Assembly: GCF_015694525.1 (NCBI RefSeq)
Contig: NZ_JADQDM010000001.1
Coordinates: 62,001 to 126,000 of the forward strand
Reading direction: 5' to 3'
DNA: 64,000 bases
From: Hymenobacter ruricola
GTDB lineage: Bacteria; Bacteroidota; Bacteroidia; Cytophagales; Hymenobacteraceae
Shown here: one piece after another, positions 18,113 through 27,337 of the stretch
How the letters are laid out: each line of letters begins with the position of its first letter
Numbering within the stretch: position 1 is the stretch's first letter
Notes under the pieces: generated by a model
Database searches by the model: none
The model's input: only the letters and a program-made list of their open reading frames with translations
What the model was told of the DNA's origin: nothing
Translations under genes and position numbers: made by a program

Positions 18113-18598
18113 ATGCAAGCATTTTCAAAGCTGAGCGCATGGATGATGCTGGCGCTACTGGCTGCCGTGGCAGCGCACGCACAGGAACCCGTGCGCTCTG
18201 CGCCGCCAAAACAAGCCCAAAGCCAAGCCGCTACGCAATTCCTGCGGGCCGTGCTCCGGGCCGATTACGTGGCCGCTTACCGGCAGTTGGCGCCGGAGGT
18301 GCGGCGCACCGTCGGGTTTGCGCAATTTGAGGCGTCGGCCCGGCCTTTGTGGAAAAGCGGCCAGAAGCACCGCTCGGCCATTGAGCTCTACAAGCTGGGC
18401 TTGCGGCTGGGCGACGGTGGGGCGTCGAGGCTGTTCTACGCCTTTTCTTTTGCGGCCGATTCGGCGGTAAAACCTCCTCCGGTGTTGTTGGAAGTAACGT
18501 TCCGGGACACGGCGGCGCGCACGGTACTGGGGTTTGGGCTGCGGCCTGCCGCCCCGGCCAAGCCGCTTAGACCGGCCAGCCAGGCCGCGAAACGGTAG
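18113..18598 (+). CDS. Secreted hypothetical protein
   Basis: The 161-residue protein has a signal peptide (MLALLAAVAAHAQEP, cleavage after AHA, about residue 23). The mature part AATQFLRAVLRADYVAAYRQ resembles small periplasmic DUF3887/NTF2-like domains that accumulate a residue count of helices first and strands later, but I cannot assign a family firmly. No catalytic motif seen. It converges with anmK, only 11 nt apart. Confidence 0.65.
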   Translation: MQAFSKLSAWMMLALLAAVAAHAQEPVRSAPPKQAQSQAATQFLRAVLRADYVAAYRQLAPEVRRTVGFAQFEASARPLWKSGQKHRSAIELYKLGLRLGDGGASRLFYAFSFAADSAVKPPPVLLEVTFRDTAARTVLGFGLRPAAPAKPLRPASQAAKR

Positions 18599-18609
18599 GC
18601 TTACTGAAC

Positions 18610-19785
18610 TTACGGAAGGCAGATTTTGCCTAGGCTCAGCGTGGGAGTTCCAGCAATGGTTTCGTTGGCTAGCACGGCAAACAGCACGGCCTCCTTGGCA
18701 TCGGTCGAAATTCCCAAGGCCTCAATGGAAGCCAGGCGAACCGAGGGCAGCTGGCGCTGCAACGCGGTCATGAGGGTGTCATTATGTTGCCCCCCGCCGC
18801 TGGCGTAAACGACCGTCTGGGCCAAATCAGCGTCCGGCACGGCCTTCTGGACGGCCTGGGCCACGCCCGCGGCGCTGAGCTCAACCAGGGTGGCCAGCAG
18901 GTCAGTGGGGCTGATTTCTGTGGTCTGGGTCTGGACTTGAGCTGCCTCCACGTAGGCCAGACTGAACAGCTCGGGGCCAGTGGTTTTGGGCAGGGGCGCG
19001 TTGAAGAACGGATGCGCCAGCAGGGCTGCCAGCAAAGCCGGATGCGGCGTGCCTATAGCGGCCAACCGACCGCCGCTGTCGTATAACTGGCCGGGGAAAT
19101 GACGGCGGGTGGCAGCGTCCAGCAGCGTATTGGCGGGGCCGGTATCGGTGGTGAGGGCCGGGCCAGGGACGGAAACGGCCGGCAGGTAGGTGAAGTTGGC
19201 AATGCCCCCCAGATTGAGCAGCAGGCGGTTTTCGGTGGGCGAGGCGAACAGGAGTTGGTCGGCAAATCCGGCCAGCGGCGCGCCCTCGAAGCCGTGAGCG
19301 ACGTGCTTTTGCCGAAAATCGGCCACGGTGATGATGCCTGTGAGGGCCGCCAGGTGGTCGCCGTCGCCGATTTGAAGGGTGGCGTGGTGCGGGTAGCCTG
19401 CCTGCTGATGCTGGTGGCGCGGGGCGTGCCAGATGGTTTGGCCGTGGCTGGCCAGCAGGTCGATGTCGGCGGGCCGAAGCTGCCATTGCCACAGGCACGT
19501 CTGCACAGCAGCGGCGTGGCGCCGGGCCACGGCAGCATTGGCCAGGGTGAGGGCCGTGAGCGAAACCTGGGGCTGCGATATGGCCCGCAATTGTTGCTGC
19601 TCTTCGGGCGTGTACGGAATGGAGGCAAACTGTTCCAGCGTGACCTTAAGTGCGGCGCCGTGGCCTTCGCAGCGGCACAGCGCCACGTCGAGCCCATCGA
19701 GCGAAGTGCCCGACATGAGCCCGATGATGCGGCGGGCAGGCTGCCGGGACACGGCGAAAAGGCGCGCAAGGTGCGGGTTCATCAA
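18610..19785 (-). CDS. anmK: Anhydro-N-acetylmuramic acid kinase
   Basis: The 391-residue protein carries the AnmK N-terminal ATP-binding signature GLMSGTSLDGLDVALCRCEG, and DTGPANTLLDAATRR and YASGGGQHNDTLM further on. It phosphorylates and opens anhydroMurNAc in cell-wall recycling. Starts at 19785 or 19782 are possible. A TAATTTTG box lies about 28 nt upstream on the minus strand. Confidence 0.95.
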   Translation of the reverse strand: MMNPHLARLFAVSRQPARRIIGLMSGTSLDGLDVALCRCEGHGAALKVTLEQFASIPYTPEEQQQLRAISQPQVSLTALTLANAAVARRHAAAVQTCLWQWQLRPADIDLLASHGQTIWHAPRHQHQQAGYPHHATLQIGDGDHLAALTGIITVADFRQKHVAHGFEGAPLAGFADQLLFASPTENRLLLNLGGIANFTYLPAVSVPGPALTTDTGPANTLLDAATRRHFPGQLYDSGGRLAAIGTPHPALLAALLAHPFFNAPLPKTTGPELFSLAYVEAAQVQTQTTEISPTDLLATLVELSAAGVAQAVQKAVPDADLAQTVVYASGGGQHNDTLMTALQRQLPSVRLASIEALGISTDAKEAVLFAVLANETIAGTPTLSLGKICLP

Positions 19786-19813
19786 TGGGCTTTTAAGAAC
19801 TCGAGCACAAGTA

Positions 19814-19821
19814 CAAAATTA
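19814..19821 (-). promoter_or_regulatory. Promoter box of anmK
   Basis: On the minus strand the sequence reads TAATTTTG, a match to TAnnTTTG, 28 nt before the anmK ATG. Confidence 0.5.
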
Positions 19822-19926
19822 TTTTATGCCCGCTTGTACCGAAATAGCTGCTATGCAAGGGCGAAACCAGGCTCAGAAGTAGCGCACAGGTGAGGCAAAT
19901 TGCCGAAGCATAGCCACCACCCAAAC

Positions 19927-21798
19927 CTATCCGATTTTCTTCCCGGCCATGGCCTGCTGAATGGAGATGTTCATCACGCGCTCGGCGTAGGGCCGGGTCA
20001 GCTCGTCCAGTTCGTCCATGGCTTTGAGGATGGGGTCGCGCTCGGAGCCGCTCAGGGCAATGCGCACTTTTTCTACCTGAGCGGCGGTAGCCGTCAGCTC
20101 TTCCTCGGTGAGGTGCTGGCGGTTTTTGCGGGTGAAATTATCGACCTGGTACAGCAGCTGCTCGGCGGCGGTGCGGGCTTCGATGAGCAGGCGGGCGGCT
20201 ACGTCGTCCTTGGCGTTCACCAGCGAATCCATCAGCATTTGCTCCACCTGCTCGTCGGTCAGGCCATACTGAGGCTTGATTTCGACTTGCTGGCGTGTGT
20301 TCGAGCGCAGCTCAATGGCTTCCACTTTCAGAATGCCGTCGGCATTGAGCAGGAAGTTGACGTCGACTTTGGGCAGGCCCGCCGGCATGGCCGGAATGCC
20401 CGTGAGCACGAACTCGCCCAGCTTGCGGTTCTGGCTCACGAGGTCGCGCTCGCCCTGGTACACGGCGATTTTGAGGTTCACCTGGCCGTCGACGCTGGTG
20501 GTGTACTGGCGGCCGGCTTTGGTCGGGATTTTGGAGTTGCGCGGGATGATGGGGTCCAGCAGGCCGCCCAGCGTTTCGATGCCCAGCGTGAGGGGCGTCA
20601 CGTCGAGCAGCAGCACATCGCGCCGGTTGCCGGCCAGAATATCGGCCTGAATGGCGGCGCCTAGGGCTACCACTTCATCGGGGTTCAGCGAGTTGTTGGC
20701 CGGTTGGCCGAAAAATTCCGATACCGCTTCGTACACCAGCGGCACGCGGGTGGAGCCGCCCACCAGCAGCACGGCGTCGAGTGGGGCGCTCAGTTTCGCG
20801 TCGCCAACGGCCTGGCGGCAGGCTGCGATGGTGCGGTCCACCAGCGGGCGAATGAGGTCGTTGAACTGCGCGCGGGTGAGCGTGACGGGGAGATTCCGGC
20901 CAGCTTCGTCGGTGAGATGGGTGGTGAAGTCGTCGTGCTGGCTCAGGTATTTCTTGGCCATCTCGGCGGCCAGGCGCAACTGCTGCTGCAGGTGCGGGTC
21001 GGAGTGGAAAGACGCGGGCAGGTCAAACGTGCGCGTCCAGTGCTCCACCACGGCGCGGTCCAGGTCGTCGCCGCCCAGGTAGGTATCGCCGTTGGTGCTC
21101 AGCACCTCAAAAATGCCTTGCTGAATGCGCAGAATGCTGATGTCGAAGGTGCCGCCGCCGAGGTCGTACACGGCCACGGTTTTCGCTTCGTCGGGGTCGA
21201 GCCCGATGCCGTAGGCCAAGGCCGCCGCGGTAGGCTCGTTCACGATGCGCAGCACTTCGAGGCCGGCCAGGCGGCCGGCGTCGCGGGTGGCCTGGCGCTG
21301 CGAGTCGTTGAAATACGCCGGCACGGTGATGACGGCGCGGTTTACGGGGGTTTTGAGGGCGTGCTCGGCGCGGGCGCGCAACTCGCGCAGGATGTCGGCC
21401 GACAGCTCGATGGGCGAGTAGAACCGGTCGTCGACCCGAATTTTCACCAGGCCTTCCGAATTATCGTCAATCACCTTGTAGCCCAGCTGGCCGGCGTGCT
21501 CGCCGAGGTCGCGGTAGCTTTTGCCGAGCAGGCGCTTCACCGAGTAGATGGTGCGCTGCGGGTCGGTGAGGAGAAACTCGCGGGCTTCGGTGCCCACCAC
21601 GGGCTCGGTGCCCTCGGCGGGGAAGTGCACCACCGAGGGCACGATGGTGCCGCGGCCCAGGTCATTGATGGCCACGGGCTGGCGGGTTTCGGGGTGCACG
21701 TAGGCCACCAGGCTGTTGGTGGTGCCTAAGTCGATGCCCACAATGATTTCTTCTTGCTGGAGGCTGCCGGTGGCAAGGTTGATAGCGACTGTAGCCAT
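19927..21798 (-). CDS. hscA: Hsp70-family chaperone of HscA type
   Basis: The start at 21798 gives 623 residues, [20 protein letters not shown] before the Hsp70 ATP-binding motif GIDLGTTNS (residues 21-29); a longer in-frame start (21885) would precede the promoter. Other Hsp70 motifs: [30 protein letters not shown]. The segments VPSVVHF and SVKRLLGKS plus the short C-terminus match HscA, which works with HscB and IscU in Fe-S cluster assembly. No isc genes are adjacent, so the assignment rests on sequence pattern. Generic DnaK is the alternative. Confidence 0.82.
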   Translation of the reverse strand: MATVAINLATGSLQQEEIIVGIDLGTTNSLVAYVHPETRQPVAINDLGRGTIVPSVVHFPAEGTEPVVGTEAREFLLTDPQRTIYSVKRLLGKSYRDLGEHAGQLGYKVIDDNSEGLVKIRVDDRFYSPIELSADILRELRARAEHALKTPVNRAVITVPAYFNDSQRQATRDAGRLAGLEVLRIVNEPTAAALAYGIGLDPDEAKTVAVYDLGGGTFDISILRIQQGIFEVLSTNGDTYLGGDDLDRAVVEHWTRTFDLPASFHSDPHLQQQLRLAAEMAKKYLSQHDDFTTHLTDEAGRNLPVTLTRAQFNDLIRPLVDRTIAACRQAVGDAKLSAPLDAVLLVGGSTRVPLVYEAVSEFFGQPANNSLNPDEVVALGAAIQADILAGNRRDVLLLDVTPLTLGIETLGGLLDPIIPRNSKIPTKAGRQYTTSVDGQVNLKIAVYQGERDLVSQNRKLGEFVLTGIPAMPAGLPKVDVNFLLNADGILKVEAIELRSNTRQQVEIKPQYGLTDEQVEQMLMDSLVNAKDDVAARLLIEARTAAEQLLYQVDNFTRKNRQHLTEEELTATAAQVEKVRIALSGSERDPILKAMDELDELTRPYAERVMNISIQQAMAGKKIG

Positions 21799-22109
21799 AG
21801 GGAGGGAGGCCGGCGCTGGCGCGGGCCCGGAGGAAATAAAAAAATAACGCCGGCTGGCGCGGGTGCAAAAGTAGCCCCTAAACAAGCCCGGCCCGGAAAT
21901 GATGCAGGAGCCGGGCGGCAGCTTACCCGAACACTGGAATTTTATTTAAGGATTTTAATATTATTTCAAACCAAAACGATTGCTGGGCTCGTAAGGGTGA
22001 TACAAGTGTCTATAAACATTTGGGAATCTTAAATATCCGGCTGCTACGGTAGTCGGTGTTCAGGCTCCGCTTTGCTACTTTTTTCCACCTTTACCCACAT
22101 TTCTTTTAC
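21799..22109. other. Intergenic region between hscA and the DUF4331 gene
   Basis: The 311-bp divergent gap contains the hscA promoter box, a GC-rich left half and an AT-rich right half around 21940-22030. No ORF or RNA gene is supported. A TACTTTTT at 22076-22083 is a weak candidate -7 box for the DUF4331 gene. Confidence 0.5.
21866..21873 (-). promoter_or_regulatory. Promoter box of hscA
   Basis: Minus-strand TACTTTTG matches TAnnTTTG and lies 67 nt before the chosen hscA start, which supports rejecting the longer ORF start at 21885. Confidence 0.55.
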
Positions 22110-24311
22110 ATGAAAAACCTGCTTACTCGTCCCCTGTTCCACGTTGCTCTGCTCGCAACTTCGGTGGGAGGGATGTTGGCCTGGAGTGGCCAACACAATA
22201 CGCTGGAGGCTTCGAGCCACCGCGAAGCCCCGCTCATCGCCGACGACCCGTTGGCCGACAACACCGACCTCTACGCTTTCCGCAGCCCCGAATTTCCGGG
22301 CAACGACGCGAGCGCCGCCGTCACCATCATCGCCAACTACATTCCGCTGGAACTGCCCCAGGGCGGCCCCAACTACAACACGTTCGGCGAAAACGTGCGC
22401 TACGAAATTCACATCAAGAACGGCACGACCGGCAACACCGGCGACGACATCACGTACCGGTTCACCTTCACCCGCACCAACCAGGACATCAACACGTTCT
22501 TCAACGTACGGCTAGGTTTACAAAACCTGAAAACCACCTACACCTGCGAAAAAAGCGTGGGGGGCGGGGCTTTCAGCACCATCGTGACCAACGGCGTGGT
22601 GCCCCCGCCGAACATCGGCCCGCGCTCCATTGGCAGCGCCGCCGGCCTGCCCGCTAACTTACGCACCAATAACTACGAAACGCTGACCGCTGGCGCCATC
22701 CAGACGCTGGCCGACGGCACCAAAATATTCTGCGGCCCCACCGACGACCCGTTCTTCGCCGACCTGGGGGGCATTTTCGACCTGGGCAACCTCCGCGCGC
22801 CCGGCGCGGCCCGCGACGGCCTGGCCCGCAAAAACACCCACGCCATTGCCATGCAAGTGCCGGTGTCGGTGCTGAAGAAAGCCAGCGCCCCAGCCCTGAC
22901 CGGCACCACCAGCATCCTCGACCCGAACTACGTCATCGGCGTGTGGGCCTCGGCCAGCCGGCCCTCCACCCGCGTGCTGTCGGCCACGGGCGCGGCGCCT
23001 ACTACTTCGGGCAACTACGTGCAGGTATCGCGCATCGGCATGCCGCTGCTGAACGAAGTCATCAACCCCATTGGCGCCAAAGACGCCTGGAATGCGGGCT
23101 CGCCCTACGCCGAGGCCGCCATTACCGACGACTACCTGTCGAACCCCGAGTTGGGCCTGTACCTGGCTGATAACGTGCCGTCAGCTACGACCGCACCCAA
23201 GCCCGCCGGCCAGACGTACTACGGGGAGGTTATTTCGGGTCCGGGTTCGCCGCTCAATGCCTTGCGCATTCAGTCGAAGTCGCTGGCCGGCCAGGCCTTG
23301 TTGGGCGGCGCCAGCTTCGCCGGCTTTGACTTCCGCAACGGCGCGGCCGGCGTAAGCGCCCTAGCTGGTACGCCCCTGGTGACCGGCACGGCCCTGGCCC
23401 CCCTGGCCAGCGGCGGCTACGGTGAGTACCTGCTGCGTCCCGGCAAGCCCCGCTCGGTCGACTTGCTGCCCATCTTCCACACCGGCGTGCCGAACGCCAT
23501 TCCCTACCAGCTGGCCACTGGCAAAGGCGGTAACCCGCTGGCCGCCGGCAAGCCCTTCATCAACAACTTCCTGCTGGTGGGCGCCACGCCCGGCAACCCC
23601 GGCGGCGACATGCTGCGCCTGAACATGGCCGTACAGCCCACCTCGCGCACCTCGACCGACTTTAGCTCCGACGGCCTGCTGGCCGCCGCCGTACTCGGCC
23701 TTACCGACTCCCGCTTCAACGCCAACAACTCGCTGCAGGCCATTCCGAACATGGACGGCTTCCCCAACGGCCGCCGCCTGGAAGACGACGTGACCCGCAT
23801 CGAGCTGAAAGCCGTGGGTGGCGTGGTGCTGGCCGCCATTGGCCTGTGGTACGATGACTATACGCCCACCTCGCCCAGCCCCGTTACCACGCAGTTGGGC
23901 CGCGTGCTGGCCTTCAACGCCGGCGTCAGCGCCAACGACACCACGTTCCGCACCACATTCCCCTACGTGCAGTCGCCCTGGAGTGGCACCAACGCCCAGC
24001 GCGTGGCCCTGGCCCAGCGCTCGGCCGGCCTCGGCCTGTCGCCCAACCTAACGGTGGCCCAAGCCTTCCCGAACCCCTTCGTGGACCGCACCACGCTGCA
24101 CTTCGAGCTGCCCGCCCGCGGCACCATGAGCCTGGTCATCAGCGACATCACGGGCCGCAAGGTGGCCACCGTGGCCAAGGACAAGTCCTTTGCTCAGGGC
24201 ACGAACGAACTCACCTGGGAGCCGGGCCGCAGCGTAGCCCCCGGCCAGTACATTGCCACGCTGTACAACGGCAGCACGGTGGTGCAGTCGGTGCGCATCG
24301 AGCGCCAATAA
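22110..24311 (+). CDS. DUF4331 protein with T9SS sorting domain
   Basis: The start at 22110 gives 733 residues with an N-terminal signal sequence (MKNLLTRPLFHVALLATSVG). The mature start SSHREAPLIADDPLADNTDL is the hallmark of the DUF4331 family. The last 80 or so residues (AFPNPFVDRTTLHFELPARG to VVQSVRIERQ) form a type A T9SS sorting domain, so the protein is exported and anchored on the surface or released. Biochemical role unknown. It leads a co-directional group with a TPR protein, a HupE/UreJ-like protein and a TonB receptor. Confidence 0.92.
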   Translation: MKNLLTRPLFHVALLATSVGGMLAWSGQHNTLEASSHREAPLIADDPLADNTDLYAFRSPEFPGNDASAAVTIIANYIPLELPQGGPNYNTFGENVRYEIHIKNGTTGNTGDDITYRFTFTRTNQDINTFFNVRLGLQNLKTTYTCEKSVGGGAFSTIVTNGVVPPPNIGPRSIGSAAGLPANLRTNNYETLTAGAIQTLADGTKIFCGPTDDPFFADLGGIFDLGNLRAPGAARDGLARKNTHAIAMQVPVSVLKKASAPALTGTTSILDPNYVIGVWASASRPSTRVLSATGAAPTTSGNYVQVSRIGMPLLNEVINPIGAKDAWNAGSPYAEAAITDDYLSNPELGLYLADNVPSATTAPKPAGQTYYGEVISGPGSPLNALRIQSKSLAGQALLGGASFAGFDFRNGAAGVSALAGTPLVTGTALAPLASGGYGEYLLRPGKPRSVDLLPIFHTGVPNAIPYQLATGKGGNPLAAGKPFINNFLLVGATPGNPGGDMLRLNMAVQPTSRTSTDFSSDGLLAAAVLGLTDSRFNANNSLQAIPNMDGFPNGRRLEDDVTRIELKAVGGVVLAAIGLWYDDYTPTSPSPVTTQLGRVLAFNAGVSANDTTFRTTFPYVQSPWSGTNAQRVALAQRSAGLGLSPNLTVAQAFPNPFVDRTTLHFELPARGTMSLVISDITGRKVATVAKDKSFAQGTNELTWEPGRSVAPGQYIATLYNGSTVVQSVRIERQ

Positions 24312-24329
24312 TCTTCCCACACTGCTGAA

Positions 24330-24375
24330 CAATGAGCCGTCGTTGGGCCCTGAAGGGGCTGGCGGCGGCTCATTG
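24330..24375 (+). terminator. Hairpin after the DUF4331 gene
   Basis: CAATGAGCCG (24330-24339) pairs with CGGCTCATTG (24366-24375), with an inner GCCC/GGGGC stem. No T-tract follows, so it may be a partial terminator or RNA-stability element before the TPR gene. Confidence 0.5.
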
Positions 24376-24427
24376 TCGGTAGGGGGTTTCGGGGCTTACC
24401 TTGCTGTTAATTGATTTTTCTGCCTTT

Positions 24428-25756
24428 GTGAAAAAGTATCTATACCCTGGATTATTGGTGGTGTTCGGCCTGCTAGCCGTAGCCATTTTCGTGTTCAAGA
24501 AGCCCGTGGCGCACATGCCCACGCTGAAGGAGCGCCACGGCGACCTGGCCGCCGGCGGCGAGTGGCTGAACACCAAAGCGGCCATTGACGGCCTGCTGGC
24601 CAAGTTGCGCACCAACCCTGACGACCACAAGAGCCGCCTGCTGCTGGCTCAGGCCTACATGCAGGAAGCCCGCGTGACCGGCGACCACCCCTATTACGAC
24701 GGCGCCGCCATGGAACTGTTGGAAGAAGTGCTGCAAGCCGAGCCCGAGAACTTTGAGGCCCTGTGCTGCAAGGCCTCGCTCTGCCTCACGCAGCACCATT
24801 TTGCGCAGGGCCTGGGCCTTGCCCAGCAAGCGCAGAAGCTCAACCCGAACAGCGGCTTCGTGTACGGGCTGCTGACGGATGCCAACGTGGAAATGGGCCA
24901 CTACGACGAAGCCATTAAGATGGCCGACAAAATGAACGAGCTGCGGCCCGACCTGGCGGCCTACGCCCGCGTGAGCTACCTGCGCGAGATTTACGGCGAC
25001 GTGCCCGGCGCCATTCAGGCCATGGACATGGCTGCCAAGGCCGGCTACATCGGCCTGGAGCAAACCGAGTGGACGCGCGTGGCCCTGGGCCACCTGTATG
25101 AAATAAGCGGCGACACGGCCCAAGCCCGCGGCCACTACCTGATGGCCCTGGCGGCCCGCCCGGCCTATTCCTACGCGCTGGCTGGACTGGGCCGCATGGC
25201 TGCGGCCCGCCGCGACTACGGCGCCGCTATCAAGTACTACCAGCAGGCCCGCGCGACGGTGAAGGATTATGCTTTTGCCGACGAGCTGACGGACTTGTAC
25301 CGCCTGAACGGGCAACCCGACCAGGCCAATAAAATGGCCGAGGAGTCAATTTCCATGCTGGCCAGCGCCGCCAAAGAGGCCGACGACAACGAGCAGATGG
25401 GCCACTACGCCGACCGCGAGCTGGCGTACGCTTACCTCAAGACCAACGAGTTGGACAAGGCGCTGGCACACGCCAAAATCGAGTACGCCCGCCGCCCCGA
25501 CAACATCGACGTAAACGAAACCATGGCTTGGGTGCTCTACAAGCGCGGGCAGTACGCCGAGGCGCAGAAATACATGCAGGTGGCCCGCCGCACGGGCTCC
25601 AAAAACCCGGTGCTGCTGGGCCGCGCCGGCCTCATCCTCACCAAGCTGGGCCGAACCGCCGAAGGCCAGGCCCTGCTGGAAAGCTCCCTGAAAACCGCTC
25701 CCTACCTCAACCCCGACGTGGAAGCCGAGGGCAAAAAGCTGCTGGCCGCCCGCTGA
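24428..25756 (+). CDS. Membrane-anchored TPR protein
   Basis: GTG at 24428 is chosen because it gives the sequence VKKYLYPGLLVVFGLLAVAI, a short basic start and one membrane segment; a TTG at 24401 would add nine residues. The 442-residue protein then shows repeated helical TPR units (for example LLLAQAYMQEARVTGDHPYY, ALGHLYEISGDTAQARGHY, AWVLYKRGQYAEAQKYMQVA). It is likely a periplasmic scaffold anchored to the inner membrane. It ends 1 nt before the HupE/UreJ-type gene, a strong sign of co-translation. Confidence 0.87.
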   Translation: MKKYLYPGLLVVFGLLAVAIFVFKKPVAHMPTLKERHGDLAAGGEWLNTKAAIDGLLAKLRTNPDDHKSRLLLAQAYMQEARVTGDHPYYDGAAMELLEEVLQAEPENFEALCCKASLCLTQHHFAQGLGLAQQAQKLNPNSGFVYGLLTDANVEMGHYDEAIKMADKMNELRPDLAAYARVSYLREIYGDVPGAIQAMDMAAKAGYIGLEQTEWTRVALGHLYEISGDTAQARGHYLMALAARPAYSYALAGLGRMAAARRDYGAAIKYYQQARATVKDYAFADELTDLYRLNGQPDQANKMAEESISMLASAAKEADDNEQMGHYADRELAYAYLKTNELDKALAHAKIEYARRPDNIDVNETMAWVLYKRGQYAEAQKYMQVARRTGSKNPVLLGRAGLILTKLGRTAEGQALLESSLKTAPYLNPDVEAEGKKLLAAR

Positions 25757-25757
25757 T

Positions 25758-26468
25758 ATGGAACTGACTGCCAGACCGTTTTGGGGCCGAGCCTGGCGGC
25801 GCCGCGCCGCGCTGCTGCCCGCGCTGCTGCTGCCCGCGCTGCTGCCCGCGCTGGCGCTGCCGGCCGCCGCGCACGTCCTCAACACGGACCTGTCGAAACT
25901 GTCGCGCACCGAGATATTCTGGACCTACCTGCAACTAGGGTTCACGCATATCATTCCGCTGGGGTTCGACCACATCCTGTTCATCATCAGCCTCTACATT
26001 CTGGAGCCGCGGCTCAAGCCGGTGCTGCTGCAGGCCACGGCCTTCACGGTGGCGCACTCCATCACGCTGGGCCTGGCCATGTACGGGCTGATTCAGCCGC
26101 TGCCGGCCATTATTGAGCCCATTATTGCGTTGTCCATCCTATTTGTAGCCATCGAAAACATCATCACCGACCGGCTCAACCCGTGGCGCGTGGCGGTGGT
26201 GTTCGGCTTTGGGCTGGTGCACGGCATGGGGTTCGCCAGCGCCCTCACGGGCCTGGGGCTGCCGCAAAAGGACTATTTCGGCTCCTTGATTTCTTTCAAC
26301 GTGGGCGTTGAAGCCGGACAGGTAGCCGTTATTCTGCTGTGCTGGGCGCTGGTGGGGCGCTGGGCCGCCGATAAATCCTGGTACAAGCAGCGGGTGGTGG
26401 TGCCGGTGTCGGTGGTCATCGGCCTCGTGGCGGCTTACTGGACCGTGGAGCGTGTTTTTTTTACCTGA
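25758..26468 (+). CDS. HupE/UreJ-type membrane protein
   Basis: The 236-residue protein has a long hydrophobic start rich in Ala/Leu, then the family motif THIIPLGFDHILFIISLYIL, TAFTVAHSITLGLAMYG, and VFGFGLVHGMGFASALTGLG, with His and Asp residues set in about six membrane segments. Family members near hydrogenase and urease genes are thought to carry nickel; in this context the substrate is unknown. It follows the TPR gene by 1 nt. Confidence 0.88.
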   Translation: MELTARPFWGRAWRRRAALLPALLLPALLPALALPAAAHVLNTDLSKLSRTEIFWTYLQLGFTHIIPLGFDHILFIISLYILEPRLKPVLLQATAFTVAHSITLGLAMYGLIQPLPAIIEPIIALSILFVAIENIITDRLNPWRVAVVFGFGLVHGMGFASALTGLGLPQKDYFGSLISFNVGVEAGQVAVILLCWALVGRWAADKSWYKQRVVVPVSVVIGLVAAYWTVERVFFT

Positions 26469-26512
26469 TTTTCCCGGACTGTGTTCCGGTCCCTACCACT
26501 TGCATTCTGCTC

Positions 26513-26899
26513 ATGCTTCGTTCGTTTCTCGTGCTGCTGTTGCTGGCCAACTACCTTCTGGTGGTCGGAGCCGGCCTCGTGGAGCGCCCGGCGAAGCCCA
26601 TTGACCGGCCTTTTGCCTACGTGCACCGCCCGGATTGCCAGTTGAAGCACACCCTGCGCCTGGCCTGCTTCGACGACTGCAACGGCGTGCAGTACACCAT
26701 TAAGAAAACCGGCGAGCGCCTGCCCTTGCAGCAGTTGCTGAATTCCTTCAAGGGCCTCGATGCGCACTGCCTGGCCGAAGCGCCGGTGGTATTCTTTCGG
26801 CCCTTTTATGCATTTGCCGAACCCCGGGTGGCGGGCCGTGAAACGGCCTTGCTTGTTGGATACCGGGGCGAAATTGAGTTGCCGCCCCGTCGGGGATAA
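26513..26899 (+). CDS. Small secreted Cys-containing protein
   Basis: The 128-residue protein has an N-terminal hydrophobic segment (MLRSFLVLLLLANYLLVVGA), then a compact domain with four cysteines: DCQLKHTL, ACFDDC and AHCL. No family recognised. The cysteines could form disulfides or bind metal. It lies 44 nt after the HupE/UreJ-type gene in the same direction and precedes a TonB receptor, so a shared role in uptake is plausible but not shown. Confidence 0.65.
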   Translation: MLRSFLVLLLLANYLLVVGAGLVERPAKPIDRPFAYVHRPDCQLKHTLRLACFDDCNGVQYTIKKTGERLPLQQLLNSFKGLDAHCLAEAPVVFFRPFYAFAEPRVAGRETALLVGYRGEIELPPRRG

Positions 26900-27337
26900 G
26901 TTGCGTTTTGGTCCTGTTGGCGTTCGGTTCGAACCCAAACGGGGCCACCGCGGGCGTTTGCCGCAAGGTTACGCCCCGCTACCACTTATCCAGTTTCATC
27001 CGACGCTGCTACTGGGCCACTGCGCCCGGGCGCGTTCAACTCCCCCATCCCATGAATTTCCGGGTCAATTCTTTTCAATCCGTAGCGACTGCTACGGGCC
27101 TTGTTTCCCGCGTGCAACTGCCGGCCGCCGGCCGCATCGCCACCAATCCGTTGGGCCTGAGCAGTGGCCGCGCGATGCCGCAAGCAGCTGCGACGAGCGG
27201 CTCGCCGCGCGGCCACCTCGGCCAGCAACGGGCGCAGCACCGCGCCCAGTGCCGGGCCAACTGCATGAGCAAAGCCAATTTCTAATCTGACGGGCGGCTT
27301 CGCTTCGGTGAGGCCGCTCGCTTTACTTCTTCATCAG
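26900..27337 (+). other. Gap before the TonB receptor, possible short ORF at 27052-27285
   Basis: The 438-bp stretch has no firmly supported gene. ATG at 27052 opens 77 codons ending at 27285, with a Gln/Arg/Ala-rich product ending CRANCMSKANF; no signal peptide or family seen, so I do not call it a gene. A hairpin at about 27291-27314 (GCGGCTTC / GAGGCCGC) lies just before the receptor gene. No riboswitch consensus recognised. Confidence 0.35.

Noticed and set aside
21799..21885. 29-residue N-terminal extension of hscA
   Set aside because: The extension covers the likely promoter box at 21866-21873 and has no family similarity.
26920..26960. tRNA T-arm-like GGTTCGAACCC near 26926-26936
   Set aside because: No acceptor stem, D-arm or anticodon arm can be placed around it; it is a short chance palindrome.
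27052..27285. 77-codon ORF upstream of the TonB receptor
   Set aside because: No signal, motif, promoter or conserved pattern; kept only as a note in the gap description.
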